NCBI GenBank assembly: GCA_934101115.1
Contig: CAKOPW010000005.1
Coordinates: 20,590-84,589, forward strand
Reading direction: 5' to 3'
Length of the DNA stretch: 64,000 nucleotides
DNA from: an uncultured Bacilli bacterium
Lineage (GTDB): Bacteria; Bacillota_I; Bacilli_A; RF39; UBA660
The notes under the pieces are model-generated. The model was not told where the DNA came from and did no database searches. It was given only the letters and a program-made list of their open reading frames with translations. Below, in pieces: positions 17,588-25,127 of this stretch. The translations under genes were made by a program, and so were the position numbers. Positions within the stretch are counted from its first letter, which is position 1. Each line of letters opens with the position of its first letter.

Positions 17588-18027
17588 TGAAAATAGGAAT
17601 TGCCACAGATCATAATGGAGTAAATGAAAAAAAAGTAATAATTGATCACTTAAAAAGTTTTGGAATAGATGTTGTTGATTATAGTAAAGAAAATTATCCA
17701 ACTGATGACTATCCCGTTTTTGCTTTTAAAGTAGCAAATGCTGTTAAAGATAAAGAAGTTGATTTAGGTATTTTATTATGTGGAACAGGAATAGGTATGA
17801 GTATTGCTGCCAATAAAATACATGGAATTCGTTGTGCCAGAGTTTGCTCTGTAAGTGATGCCCATTTAGCAAAATTTCATAACAATGCCAACATAATTGC
17901 AATGAGTTATAAAGAACCAATGGCAAACATCTTGGATATGATAGATGAATTTATAAAAACAGACTTTGCCGGAGAAGAAAGACATGTTAGAAGAATAAAA
18001 ATGATTGAGGATATTGATCATGACTAA
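17587..18027 (+). CDS. rpiB: Ribose-5-phosphate isomerase B (RpiB/LacAB family)
   Basis: 146 aa. Motifs IGIATDHNGV at the N-terminus and LLCGTGIGMSIAANKIHGIRCA in the middle are diagnostic; the Cys of CGTGIG is the catalytic base in RpiB. It interconverts ribose-5-phosphate and ribulose-5-phosphate in the pentose phosphate pathway. It is translationally coupled to the ATP-grasp gene before it and overlaps the next gene by 8 nt. Confidence 0.93.
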   Translation: MKIGIATDHNGVNEKKVIIDHLKSFGIDVVDYSKENYPTDDYPVFAFKVANAVKDKEVDLGILLCGTGIGMSIAANKIHGIRCARVCSVSDAHLAKFHNNANIIAMSYKEPMANILDMIDEFIKTDFAGEERHVRRIKMIEDIDHD

Positions 18028-18211
18028 ACTAATGCTTTATGCCATTTCTATTCTTGCATCAACTTTTGCAGTATCAGGAATTAACTTTGATCCACTAATA
18101 AAAAAGAACCATATTTGGGAAGCAAGATTTTTGTCGATCATTTTTATTCTATGTTTAAGTTATATTTTAGCATCTTTTTTATATGATTTAATGAGTATAT
18201 CAATTATATAG
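18020..18211 (+). CDS. Small two-TM membrane protein, DUF1146/YwzB-like
   Basis: 63 aa from ATG 18020. Two hydrophobic helices (about residues 5-22 and 38-58) flank a short loop containing INFDPLIKKNH. The segment FDPLIKKN and the size resemble DUF1146 (YwzB), which in Bacillus lies beside murAA-spoIID-spoIIQ; the same neighbours occur here. Function is unknown. It overlaps rpiB by 8 nt. Confidence 0.7.
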   Translation: MTKLMLYAISILASTFAVSGINFDPLIKKNHIWEARFLSIIFILCLSYILASFLYDLMSISII

Positions 18212-18221
18212 GAGGATGCTT

Positions 18222-19127
18222 ATGAAAATATTAACTTATTCGTCAGTACCAATCTTAGTAGTATATCTAGGGTTGTTTTTTTATAATTACAATGCTTCAT
18301 TTAAAAAAGATGATTTCTTTGAAAGTATGCCAAAATTAGAAGAAAAAGTAAAAGACACAGAAAAAACTCCAGTAGTAGATGAAACATTAGAAAACTATAT
18401 CATTGGTGTAGTTTCTTGTGAAATGCCAGCATCTTTTAATATCGAAGCTTTAAAAGCCCAAGCAGTTGCTGCAAGAACATTTGCTTATTATAAAATAAAT
18501 AAAGAGAATTTTAATGAGGCAAATCTAACAACAGCAACCGATCAATGCTATATCGATGAAAATGCAATGAAAGAAAAATGGGGAGATACTTATGATAAGT
18601 ATAAAGAAATAGTTGCATCAGCTGTAAAAGCTACTGAAGGAGAAATCATAAAGAAAAACAACGAGTTGTTTAAAACATATTACTTTTCAACATCAAATGG
18701 CTATACAGAAGATGCTTTAACTGTATTTAAAAATAATGATATTACATCAGTTTCTTCTCCATGGGATAAAGATACAAGTGGATATAAAAAAGTAACAACA
18801 TTTACTAAAGAAGAGTTAACTCAAAAACTAGGATCATTTAATACAATAACTATTCAAAAAAGAAATAAAACTAATCATGTTGAACAAGTTTCTGTTGATT
18901 CTAAAACCTATACTGGTATCGAATTCAGAAAGCTACTTGGCTTAAGAAGTACTGATTTCACGATTGAATTTAGTGAAGATAAGATAAATATAACTACATA
19001 TGGTTATGGACATGGAGTTGGTATGAGTCAAACTGGAGCCAATGAACTTGCCAAACAAAATAAAGATTATAAGTATATTTTAAGTTATTATTATAATACT
19101 CAAGAATTTTCCAATATTTATGTATAA
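18222..19127 (+). CDS. spoIID: Stage II sporulation protein D (SpoIID), lytic transglycosylase
   Basis: 301 aa with an N-terminal membrane anchor (about 5-20). The SpoIID domain shows YIIGVVSCEMPASFNIEALKAQ, where the Glu corresponds to the catalytic acid, then AVAARTFAYYK. TDQCY and a C-terminal YGHGVGMSQTGANELA complete the family motifs. In engulfment SpoIID cleaves denuded glycan strands together with SpoIIP and SpoIIM. ATG 18222 is preceded by GGAGG 7 nt upstream. It lies directly before the SpoIIQ-like gene, as in Bacillus. Confidence 0.93.
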   Translation: MKILTYSSVPILVVYLGLFFYNYNASFKKDDFFESMPKLEEKVKDTEKTPVVDETLENYIIGVVSCEMPASFNIEALKAQAVAARTFAYYKINKENFNEANLTTATDQCYIDENAMKEKWGDTYDKYKEIVASAVKATEGEIIKKNNELFKTYYFSTSNGYTEDALTVFKNNDITSVSSPWDKDTSGYKKVTTFTKEELTQKLGSFNTITIQKRNKTNHVEQVSVDSKTYTGIEFRKLLGLRSTDFTIEFSEDKINITTYGYGHGVGMSQTGANELAKQNKDYKYILSYYYNTQEFSNIYV

Positions 19128-19171
19128 TTTTTAAATATTCGCGAACACTTTCTATTAGGAAGGTGGAAAAT

Positions 19172-19804
19172 ATGAAGAGAAGAAGATTAAAATCTTGGGT
19201 TGTAACTAGCTTATTTATTTTACTTATTGCAGGGTTAGTAGGAATAACTATAGGAGTATCAAGAAGCATTATCAAATCAATGAATGTAGATAATAATTCA
19301 TATGTTTTAAGAGATATTGCTAACTACTATTTACCAGTAAATTCAGAAATTGAAAATATAATTAAACGTCCATTCAGTGATGAAAGTGTAAAAATACACA
19401 TCAATTTCTACGATGCAAATAGTGATGAAGAAACTAAAAGCCAATCTCTAATAAAATATGAAAGAACATATTTACCAAATACTGGTGTATTATATGGAAG
19501 TGAACAATCATTTGATGTACTTGCCGTATTTGAAGGTGAAGTAATAAAAGTTGATGAGGATGAAATGTTTGGTAAAACAGTCGAAATCAAACATAAAAAC
19601 AATTTAACTAGTAAATATTCAAGTCTTTCAAGTGTAAATGTTAATGTTGGAGATACAGTACAAACTGGAGAAGTAATAGGTAAAAGTGGAAACAATAAAA
19701 TCGTTTCAGTAAGTCAAAATATGTTATTATGTGAATTAATATATAATGGTGAGTATGTAAATCCAGAAAAATACTTCAATACTAAAATTGAAGAGATGAA
19801 CTAA
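19172..19804 (+). CDS. spoIIQ: SpoIIQ-like M23/LytM-fold protein with degenerate active site
   Basis: 210 aa. An N-terminal arginine-rich stretch and one membrane helix (about 12-32) precede a LytM-type fold: FDVLAVFEGEVIKVDED, KTVEIKHKNNLTSKYSSLS and VNVGDTVQTGEVIGKSGN. Active M23 enzymes have HxxxD and HxH zinc ligands, but here YSSL replaces the usual Y-x-H-L and no HxH follows. That fits SpoIIQ, whose fold is structural and binds SpoIIIAH in the engulfment channel. Position after spoIID supports the call. ATG 19172 follows GGAAGGTGG. Confidence 0.82.
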   Translation: MKRRRLKSWVVTSLFILLIAGLVGITIGVSRSIIKSMNVDNNSYVLRDIANYYLPVNSEIENIIKRPFSDESVKIHINFYDANSDEETKSQSLIKYERTYLPNTGVLYGSEQSFDVLAVFEGEVIKVDEDEMFGKTVEIKHKNNLTSKYSSLSSVNVNVGDTVQTGEVIGKSGNNKIVSVSQNMLLCELIYNGEYVNPEKYFNTKIEEMN

Positions 19805-19805
19805 T

Positions 19806-20315
19806 ATAAAAAATATATATGTAAAACTAACTGATAAATACATATATACATACTCCGATAAAATAAAAAAATATGATTCTAAATACATTAAAAATGGAAC
19901 TGTTGATGACGTATTTAAACTGATAGACTATTTAAATAAAATATTAGAAAAAAATATCTTTAAGATAAAATATACTTTTATTTTAGATACTCTTCTTTCC
20001 AACAGTGATCTTTTCACTTTTAAATATGTATTTGAATCTATGGGATTAATTAACTATAAAATAATAAATGACTTAGATATAATAAAAAATCATGTAACAG
20101 ATAATAATATAATAATTATGAATTGGTCTAGTTCTATAAATTATTGTTTTAAATTAAAAGATGAAATAGTTGTAAATAAATATAATACTAATGTAATAAA
20201 TAGTTTGGATAAAGATTATATTTTAATGATTGGAGATACAAATATTTCAACTAAAATAAAAAAGCCCATATATAAATATGAGCATGAAGAATTGGTAATA
20301 TTTAATTATTTATAA
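19806..20315 (+). CDS. Unknown protein; coding frame with no ATG/GTG/TTG start upstream of 20040
   Basis: The frame is open from 19800 to the stop at 20313-20315. The first ATG is at 20040 (91 aa), but coding character clearly continues upstream: codons from 19806 give IKNIYVKLTDKYIYTYSDK and on through VDDVFKLIDYLNKILEKN. The best candidate start is ATA at 19806, placed like a coupled start 1 nt after the spoIIQ stop, with GAAGAGATG upstream acting as ribosome site. The predicted 169-aa protein is not recognised; no membrane segment is seen. An ATG-to-ATA mutation, a rare start, or a sequencing error are all possible. Confidence 0.5.
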   Translation: MKNIYVKLTDKYIYTYSDKIKKYDSKYIKNGTVDDVFKLIDYLNKILEKNIFKIKYTFILDTLLSNSDLFTFKYVFESMGLINYKIINDLDIIKNHVTDNNIIIMNWSSSINYCFKLKDEIVVNKYNTNVINSLDKDYILMIGDTNISTKIKKPIYKYEHEELVIFNYL

Positions 20316-20330
20316 ATATTATCTTTTTTT

Positions 20331-20339
20331 TGGTATAAT
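20331..20339 (+). promoter_or_regulatory. Extended -10 promoter before structured RNA
   Basis: TGG followed directly by TATAAT (20334-20339) is a perfect extended -10. The -35 region is weak. Confidence 0.5.
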
Positions 20340-20343
20340 AATT

Positions 20344-20500
20344 ATAAACAAAAAAACGAAGCAGTCCCCCTGAGAACTGCTTCAAAGAATAAAAAGGGGT
20401 TGGCTAGTGTGATACTAGCACCAATTCGCCTGTAAGTGAATTGGTACTACATATACTAATCGATTTGGGTATTTTTGTCAACACTTTTTTGACTTTTTTT
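20344..20500 (+). ncRNA. Structured leader or small RNA upstream of recG
   Basis: Three perfect hairpins occur in a row: GAAGCAGT/ACTGCTTC (20358-20365 with 20376-20383), GCTAGT/ACTAGC (20403-20408 with 20414-20419) and CCAATTC/GAATTGG (20421-20427 with 20438-20444). The loop of the first holds CCCCC (20366-20370), which can pair with GGGG at 20396-20399 to form a pseudoknot. A weak terminator (GTCAA/TTGAC, 20477-20493, then seven T) ends the unit 22 nt before recG. I recognise no known riboswitch class. It may be a recG leader or an independent RNA. Confidence 0.6.
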
Positions 20501-20521
20501 AAAAAATTTTATGGAGGAAAT

Positions 20522-22507
20522 ATGGAACTAGAAAATGTGAAAGGAATTGGTCCAAAAACAAAAGAATTATTGAACAAATTAAACATATATAATGTGGATG
20601 AATTAGTAAGATATTATCCTTATCGTTATAACGTTTATAGTCCAACTAATATACTTGATCATGAAGATGAACAAATATGTATAACAGGGATTATTGAAAG
20701 TGTTCCAAAGTTAAGTTACATAAAAAGAAACTTAAATAAAATTGGATTCACGTTTTTAACTTCAAATATTAGATGTAATGTTGTTATTTTTAATCGAGCT
20801 TTTATAAATAGATTTTTAACAGTTGGAAAACCTATTACTTTAATAGGTAAATATAAAAAAGATAAAAATCAATTTATTGCTAGTGATATAAAACTTACAC
20901 CAATATATAAAACAGAAGTAGAACCAGTATATCATTTAATAAATGGATTAAAAACATCAACACTTGAAAATAGTATAAAATCAATTCTTCAAAGTGATAT
21001 AAAAATAAATGAAATAATACCTGAATATATAAACGAAGAATATAATTTTATTTCAAGTAAAGCTGCTATTAAGGAACTACACTTTCCAACAAGTTTAGAA
21101 GAAACAAAGAAAGCAAATTTAAAATTGAAATACGAAGAATTATTTGAATTCTTATTTAAAATAAATATTATCAAATATCGTGATCAATTATTTAATGATT
21201 ATGTGATAAAACACGTTGATGATGAAATGCTTGCCAATGTAAAAAAAATGATTCCTTTTAGCTTAACAAAAGATCAAGAAGAAGCTTTAAATGAAATAGT
21301 AAAGGACTTTAATAGTTTTAAAAGAATGAATAGACTTGTTATGGGTGATGTAGGTTGTGGTAAAACTATAGTTGCTTTTATAGCAGTTATTTTAAATCTA
21401 GAATGTGGATATCAAAGTGCCATTTTAGCTCCAACAGAAGTTTTAGCAGTTCAACATTATGATAACTTTAAAAAACTTTTTCCAAATGTAAAAACTGAAT
21501 TGCTTGTTGGAAGTAAAACAAAAAAACAAAAGGAAGTAATAAAAGAAAAACTTAAAAATGGAGAAATAGATGTCCTTATTGGAACTCATGCCATGTTAGA
21601 AGATGATGTAGAGTTTGAAAACATTGGATTAGTTGTAACTGATGAACAACATCGTTTTGGAGTTAATCAACGAAAAAGTTTACAAAACAAAGGTGAGTTT
21701 GTTGATGTGCTTTATCTTTCTGCAACACCAATACCAAGAACCTATGCTTTAACTATATATGGAGATATGGATATATCTATAATTAAAGAAAAACCAGCAG
21801 GAAGAAAAGAAATAAAAACTACTGTTTTGAAATTTAGTGAGTTAGATAAAGTCATATCTTCAATCGAAGAAGAAGTAAAAAATGGACATCAAGTGTACGT
21901 TGTTGCTCCTTTAATTGAAGAAAGTGAATCAAATCTTAATGATGTAAATACAATATATGATTTATTAAGTAAAAATTTAAAAGACATAAGAATTGATATA
22001 TTACATGGTAAAATGAAAAATGTTGATAAAGATAAAGTTATTAACAATTTTAAAGAAGGAAACTTAGATTTAATAATTTCTACAACGGTAATTGAAGTGG
22101 GAGTAGATGTTAAAAATGCAACACTAATGGTTATATTTAATGCTGAACGTTTTGGACTTGCAACTTTACACCAATTAAGAGGAAGAGTTGGAAGAAACAG
22201 TTTGGAATCAAAGTGTATTTTAATAAGTGATCAAGAGAAGGAAAGACTTCATGTACTAGAAGAAAGCAATGATGGCTTTTACGTATCTAAAATGGATTTT
22301 AAAATGCGTGGAAGTGGAGATTTATTTGGTATTAGACAAAGTGGAGATATGATATTTAAAATAGCTGATATTAAAAAAGATTATAAAATTCTTGTTCAAT
22401 GTAAAAAAGATGTTGATGCTTTTATTTTAGATAACATTGAAAATAGTTTTAGAAATTATAAATACTACAATACCATTTTAAATAGTTTAATGAACAATAA
22501 TGATTAG
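20522..22507 (+). CDS. recG: ATP-dependent DNA helicase RecG
   Basis: 661 aa. An N-terminal wedge (OB-fold) domain covers about residues 1-230. SF2 helicase motifs follow: Walker A GDVGCGKT near 275, DEQHRFG near 374, LSATPIPRT near 400, and the motif VI region QLRGRVGRN. RecG remodels stalled forks and Holliday junctions. ATG 20522 is selected because GGAGG lies 6 nt upstream; the frame continues upstream across the RNA terminator. The first Walker Cys (GDVGCGKT for GDVGSGKT) is a harmless variant. Confidence 0.96.
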   Translation: MELENVKGIGPKTKELLNKLNIYNVDELVRYYPYRYNVYSPTNILDHEDEQICITGIIESVPKLSYIKRNLNKIGFTFLTSNIRCNVVIFNRAFINRFLTVGKPITLIGKYKKDKNQFIASDIKLTPIYKTEVEPVYHLINGLKTSTLENSIKSILQSDIKINEIIPEYINEEYNFISSKAAIKELHFPTSLEETKKANLKLKYEELFEFLFKINIIKYRDQLFNDYVIKHVDDEMLANVKKMIPFSLTKDQEEALNEIVKDFNSFKRMNRLVMGDVGCGKTIVAFIAVILNLECGYQSAILAPTEVLAVQHYDNFKKLFPNVKTELLVGSKTKKQKEVIKEKLKNGEIDVLIGTHAMLEDDVEFENIGLVVTDEQHRFGVNQRKSLQNKGEFVDVLYLSATPIPRTYALTIYGDMDISIIKEKPAGRKEIKTTVLKFSELDKVISSIEEEVKNGHQVYVVAPLIEESESNLNDVNTIYDLLSKNLKDIRIDILHGKMKNVDKDKVINNFKEGNLDLIISTTVIEVGVDVKNATLMVIFNAERFGLATLHQLRGRVGRNSLESKCILISDQEKERLHVLEESNDGFYVSKMDFKMRGSGDLFGIRQSGDMIFKIADIKKDYKILVQCKKDVDAFILDNIENSFRNYKYYNTILNSLMNNND

Positions 22508-22515
22508 GTGAATTT

Positions 22516-22959
22516 ATGAAAGAGATAGAATTGGAAATAAATGACTATAGAAATAGATTAGAGGAATATTTACTATCAATTGATGGAATATTAGATGTCA
22601 AAATAAAAAATAAAGAATATAATTTTTTTGTTACAATTACATATGATGAAACAAAGATGTTTATTGAAAGAATAGAAAAAGAAATTAAATTATATATTGA
22701 TAGATTGAATGAACCAATAGTAGTATCTTTTAATAAGTTTGAGGATAATGAAACAATAAAAGAAATAGTAATTGAAGATGTCTGTTGTGAATATTGCATG
22801 GAAGGTAGTGTAGAAAAATTATTACAAATAGATGGAATAGGTTCGTTTTCATTTGATCAAGATACTAACTATCTAAATATCCCTGCTAAACTTGGATATA
22901 ATCCAGATAAAATAAGTAAAGAAAAATTAAAAGAGATAGAAGCAAGTTTAGAATCTTAA
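22516..22959 (+). CDS. Tandem ferredoxin-like protein with one HMA (CxxC) domain
   Basis: 147 aa. The C-terminal half reads DVCCEYCMEGSVEKLLQIDG followed by GSFSFDQD, the pattern of a heavy-metal-associated domain in which the CxxC (Cys91 and Cys94) binds Cu(I) or another soft metal. The first half (about 1-72) has the same beta-alpha-beta-beta-alpha-beta rhythm but no cysteines, suggesting an internal duplication. It starts 8 nt after recG and is probably co-transcribed, which is an unusual partner for a metallochaperone. No transporter is adjacent. Family match is by motif only. Confidence 0.6.
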   Translation: MKEIELEINDYRNRLEEYLLSIDGILDVKIKNKEYNFFVTITYDETKMFIERIEKEIKLYIDRLNEPIVVSFNKFEDNETIKEIVIEDVCCEYCMEGSVEKLLQIDGIGSFSFDQDTNYLNIPAKLGYNPDKISKEKLKEIEASLES

Positions 22960-22991
22960 CGTCAATAAGAATAAAATAGTTGTTAAACATA

Positions 22992-23020
22992 TTGACAGAT
23001 TTTTAAAATTTGTATATCAT
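22992..23020 (+). promoter_or_regulatory. Strong promoter of small RNA
   Basis: Perfect TTGACA (22992-22997), 17-nt spacer and TATCAT (23015-23020), placed 7 nt before the first hairpin of the RNA at 23027-23133. Confidence 0.75.
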
Positions 23021-23026
23021 TATATA

Positions 23027-23133
23027 TAGCATGATAGTCTCCCTATCGTGCCGATATATCTAACGATTTTAACAATGTTAGTATATCAACCAAAACCCCC
23101 TGGCCATCCTTTATGGATGGCACTTTTTTTTTT
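23027..23133 (+). ncRNA. Uncharacterised small RNA with three hairpins and own terminator
   Basis: A roughly 107-nt transcript is predicted. Hairpin 1 is a 9-bp stem (23029-23037 with 23043-23051). Hairpin 2 is an 11-bp stem with a bulged T (23053-23064 with 23077-23087) and a 12-nt loop. A single-stranded AACCAAAACCCCC region follows. The terminator is GCCATCC/GGATGGC (23103-23109 with 23115-23121) plus ten T. No ORF with a ribosome site is present. It does not resemble SRP RNA, 6S RNA, tmRNA or RNase P RNA. It is the most convincing independent sRNA in the window. Confidence 0.75.
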
Positions 23134-23328
23134 AAAATAATTTATTTTGTAGTGTAATATATTTTTGGTCACTACTTTATTCAATGAAAAAATAGGAATT
23201 AATTTAATTCAATATTTATATGGGTTTACAAGCATATAGGAGAATGAAAACAATTCTTGGAAACAACTTGGGAACGAGTTTTGTTAAAAAAGTATAGTAT
23301 AATATAATTAATAGAGGTGTTTCACGTG
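23134..23328. other. Gap between sRNA and accessory region
   Basis: About 195 nt with no gene. A probable promoter (TTGTTA at 23281-23286, 16-nt spacer, TATAAT at 23303-23308) serves the broken gene that follows. The core-accessory boundary probably lies here, but no direct repeat or tRNA was found to define an integration site. Confidence 0.4.
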
Positions 23329-23983
23329 TGTAAATGGGAAGATATTCAAACTAAAACTGAATTAGAATTTGTATTTGAGATTATAAAAGAAAAAAATAGG
23401 AGATAGTAGTATTAAAAGAATTTTTTCCTTTGATGATGCTATTCCTAGAAAAAATAATAATAAAATAGAATATAACACATTAGAAGAACCATTATATATT
23501 TTATTTGATAATGATTATTGCTTAATAATAGAGTTTACTAATTATTCAAACATCTACCTTGATTATAGAAAAATGACACCAGAAAAAATAAAACAAGCTA
23601 TTGGAAGTGTTTCAAATAAAGATATTGATTATTTAAATAATTATCATAGAATTCACGGATGGGATTTTGATGATAATCGAAATAGAATTGAAGATAGTTT
23701 TGGAATGAAAGAAATTATTGAAATACATGGAAACTATGATAAGATAAGGGATATTCAAATAGATGGATTCAATGATTCATATGAAAAATGGATAAGTGAT
23801 GGTAGTAGTTCATCAATGATTACTATTCCGGCTGGTGGTGATTATTTTAAGTCCATAAAATTTATATTAAATAATGGCATTAAAATAAAAATGGGTCCTC
23901 AGGATGCTGAAATGGATGGATATTATGATTTAATAATAGAAGATGGTAATAACATAATAAAATATAGAAGTGATGAAATATAA
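23329..23983 (+). pseudogene. Hypothetical protein gene split by a frameshift in an A7 tract
   Basis: A GTG start at 23329 after AGAGGTG reads MCKWEDIQTKTELEFVFEII and then stops at TAG (23403-23405). Removing one A from the seven-A run at 23390-23396 joins it in frame to KIGDSSIKRIFSFDDAI and through to the stop at 23983, giving about 218 aa. The downstream part has its own ATG at 23573 (136 aa). The product is acidic and soluble, with WDFDDNRNRIEDSFG and GPQDAEMDGYYDLIIEDG near the C-terminus. I do not recognise the family. The lesion could be decay, slippage-based phase variation or a sequencing error. Confidence 0.6.
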
Positions 23984-24064
23984 CATATCGTAAAAAACAA
24001 AACTAAAACTATGTTTTAATTGCCTATCTGATAGTTCTGTAGTATTCTATAAGACAGGTGAAGG

Positions 24065-24248
24065 TTATAGAATCTCATGACCTAAAAATGCTTTTTTGTT
24101 GGCAATTGAGTTGGCAAGCTGTAGTGCGAATAATGATTTACCGACTTTAGGTTTAGATACTAATAAGTAAACACCTTTAGACCTCATTATCCCATCGATT
24201 ATGATGTCTTTTTTTTATGGTTTCTTTTAGTTCTTCAAAAGCCTTCAT
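24065..24248 (-). pseudogene. Remnant of RepA-like AAA ATPase of a mobile element
   Basis: From ATG 24248 (AAGGAGA upstream) the frame reads MKAFEELKETIKK, then breaks at an A8 tract. The other frame continues with DIIIDGIMRSKGVYLLVSKP and Walker A PKVGKSLFALQLANSIANKK, and stops at 24065 after FLGHEIL. This is the start of the RecA-like ATPase (AAA_25 or RepA type) found in plasmids, phages and ICEs. The rest of the gene is missing, so this is a truncated and frameshifted fossil. Confidence 0.7.
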
Positions 24249-24495
24249 ATCTATATGTCTCCTTTATTTGATTAGCTCTAGCTTCTAAGTATGGAATATC
24301 TATATTTAAGTATTTAACAACCTCTTGCATTAGTACTGCATTATTTGGAACATAATATTTTTCACTTTCTAATTTTTTCTTTATAGTGCTTTTAATAACT
24401 AATGCATTATTTCAACCAACACATGCTAGTTTCATTAAATCACTTAAATTACACCATTGTTTTGCTATTAATTTTAATGATTCACTTGCTGTCAC
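24235..24495 (-). pseudogene. Small mobile-element protein with in-frame TGA
   Basis: A GTG start at 24495 after GGAAAGGATGTG gives TASESLKLIAKQWCNLSDLM. An in-frame TGA lies at 24412-24414 directly after ACVG, and the same frame continues with NNALVIKSTIKKKLESEKYY to a natural stop that overlaps the ATPase remnant. The small helical protein looks like the DNA-binding accessory proteins that precede RepA-like ATPases in integrative elements. One nonsense mutation separates it from being intact. Confidence 0.6.
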
Positions 24496-24513
24496 ATATT
24501 ATCACATCCTTTC

Positions 24514-24790
24514 CTATAATTCGTATTCTTCTTCATTCCATTTATCGTATGGAACAGCATTTGCTTCTAACATATTAGTTTCTGAGTTATATCTTATATA
24601 CTTAGCGATTCTTAATTCCAATAAAGCATCTTTAATATCTTCTTTTGTATCAGAACAATATTTTTTACTTCAAATTTAGTAGTAATATTATTAGTTAATA
24701 CCATTGTTAAGAATCCTTTGGCTCTTAAAGATATATTTGGATCTTTTAAAAATTTATCAAAAACTATATAAATGCTTTAAAGTTTCCCGT
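24514..24790 (-). pseudogene. Remnant of replication-initiator helix-turn-helix protein
   Basis: The minus strand reads VFDKFLKDPNISLRAKGFL followed by TMVLTNN, the characteristic start of phage and plasmid replisome-organiser winged-helix proteins. After FEVK the frame shifts, and the remainder reads CSDTKEDIKDALLELRIAKY and ends EEEYEL. The N-terminal start is also out of frame. At least two lesions are present. It lies upstream of the two other remnants in the same orientation, forming a decayed replication operon. Confidence 0.6.
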
Positions 24791-24860
24791 TTTATTACTT
24801 CCTTTCTTCTAAAATAGAGTAGAGTTATCCCTGGGTTCGCCCATATATTCGAAATTTTAG

Positions 24861-24964
24861 TTATTTCGTAACTTCCGTGCCAATAGGGTTATCATTTCGA
24901 TCTTGCATTTTTATAAGTTCAACATATCGGTGATTTTCACAACTACTAAGTTATAATTAATCAT
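24861..24964 (-). pseudogene. First gene fragment of the decayed minus-strand operon
   Basis: ATG 24964 follows GAGAGGAG and gives MINYNLVV, but a frame change is needed to reach HRYVELIKMQDRNDNPIGTE and the stop at 24861. The piece is too short to name. Its promoter side faces the XRE regulator across two operator-like repeats. Confidence 0.45.
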
Positions 24965-24974
24965 CTCCTCTCTG

Positions 24975-24993
24975 AACGATAACATCAATCGTT
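24975..24993. promoter_or_regulatory. Operator-like inverted repeat O1
   Basis: AACGAT (24975-24980), 7-nt spacer, ATCGTT (24988-24993). It overlaps the upstream region of the minus-strand remnant operon and shares AACGA/TCGTT half-sites with the repeat at 25033-25049. Confidence 0.5.
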
Positions 24994-25032
24994 GCAAATA
25001 TAACATTCAAAAAAGTTTAAGTTGATGATTTT

Positions 25033-25049
25033 GAACGAAAAATTCGTTC
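25033..25049. promoter_or_regulatory. Operator-like inverted repeat O2
   Basis: GAACGAA (25033-25039), AAA, TTCGTTC (25043-25049) is a perfect 17-nt palindrome 7 nt upstream of the -35 box of the XRE gene. The T-rich flank also allows it to act as a weak terminator. Confidence 0.55.
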
Positions 25050-25055
25050 TTTTTA

Positions 25056-25084
25056 TTTACAATAATTTTTTTTAATGGTAAAAT
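25056..25084 (+). promoter_or_regulatory. Promoter of XRE regulator and R-M operon
   Basis: TTTACA (25056-25061), 17-nt spacer, TAAAAT (25079-25084). Confidence 0.65.
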
Positions 25085-25127
25085 GGTTATAGAAGAGAAT
25101 AGAAGGTTTTTAAAAAGAGGTGTAATT

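Noticed and set aside
23318..23333. parS-like word TGTTTCACGTG followed by TGTAA
   Set aside because: Only 12 of 16 positions fit the parS palindrome and the word overlaps the ribosome site and GTG start of the broken gene; probably chance, though a ParB ChIP could test it.
24412..24414. Possibility that TGA encodes Trp in this organism
   Set aside because: Normal genes use TGA as stop and TGG for Trp; only this decayed fragment has an internal TGA, next to other lesions.
24386..24679. Plus-strand 97-codon frame
   Set aside because: Lies antisense to the decayed replication genes, whose minus-strand translation gives recognisable protein patterns.
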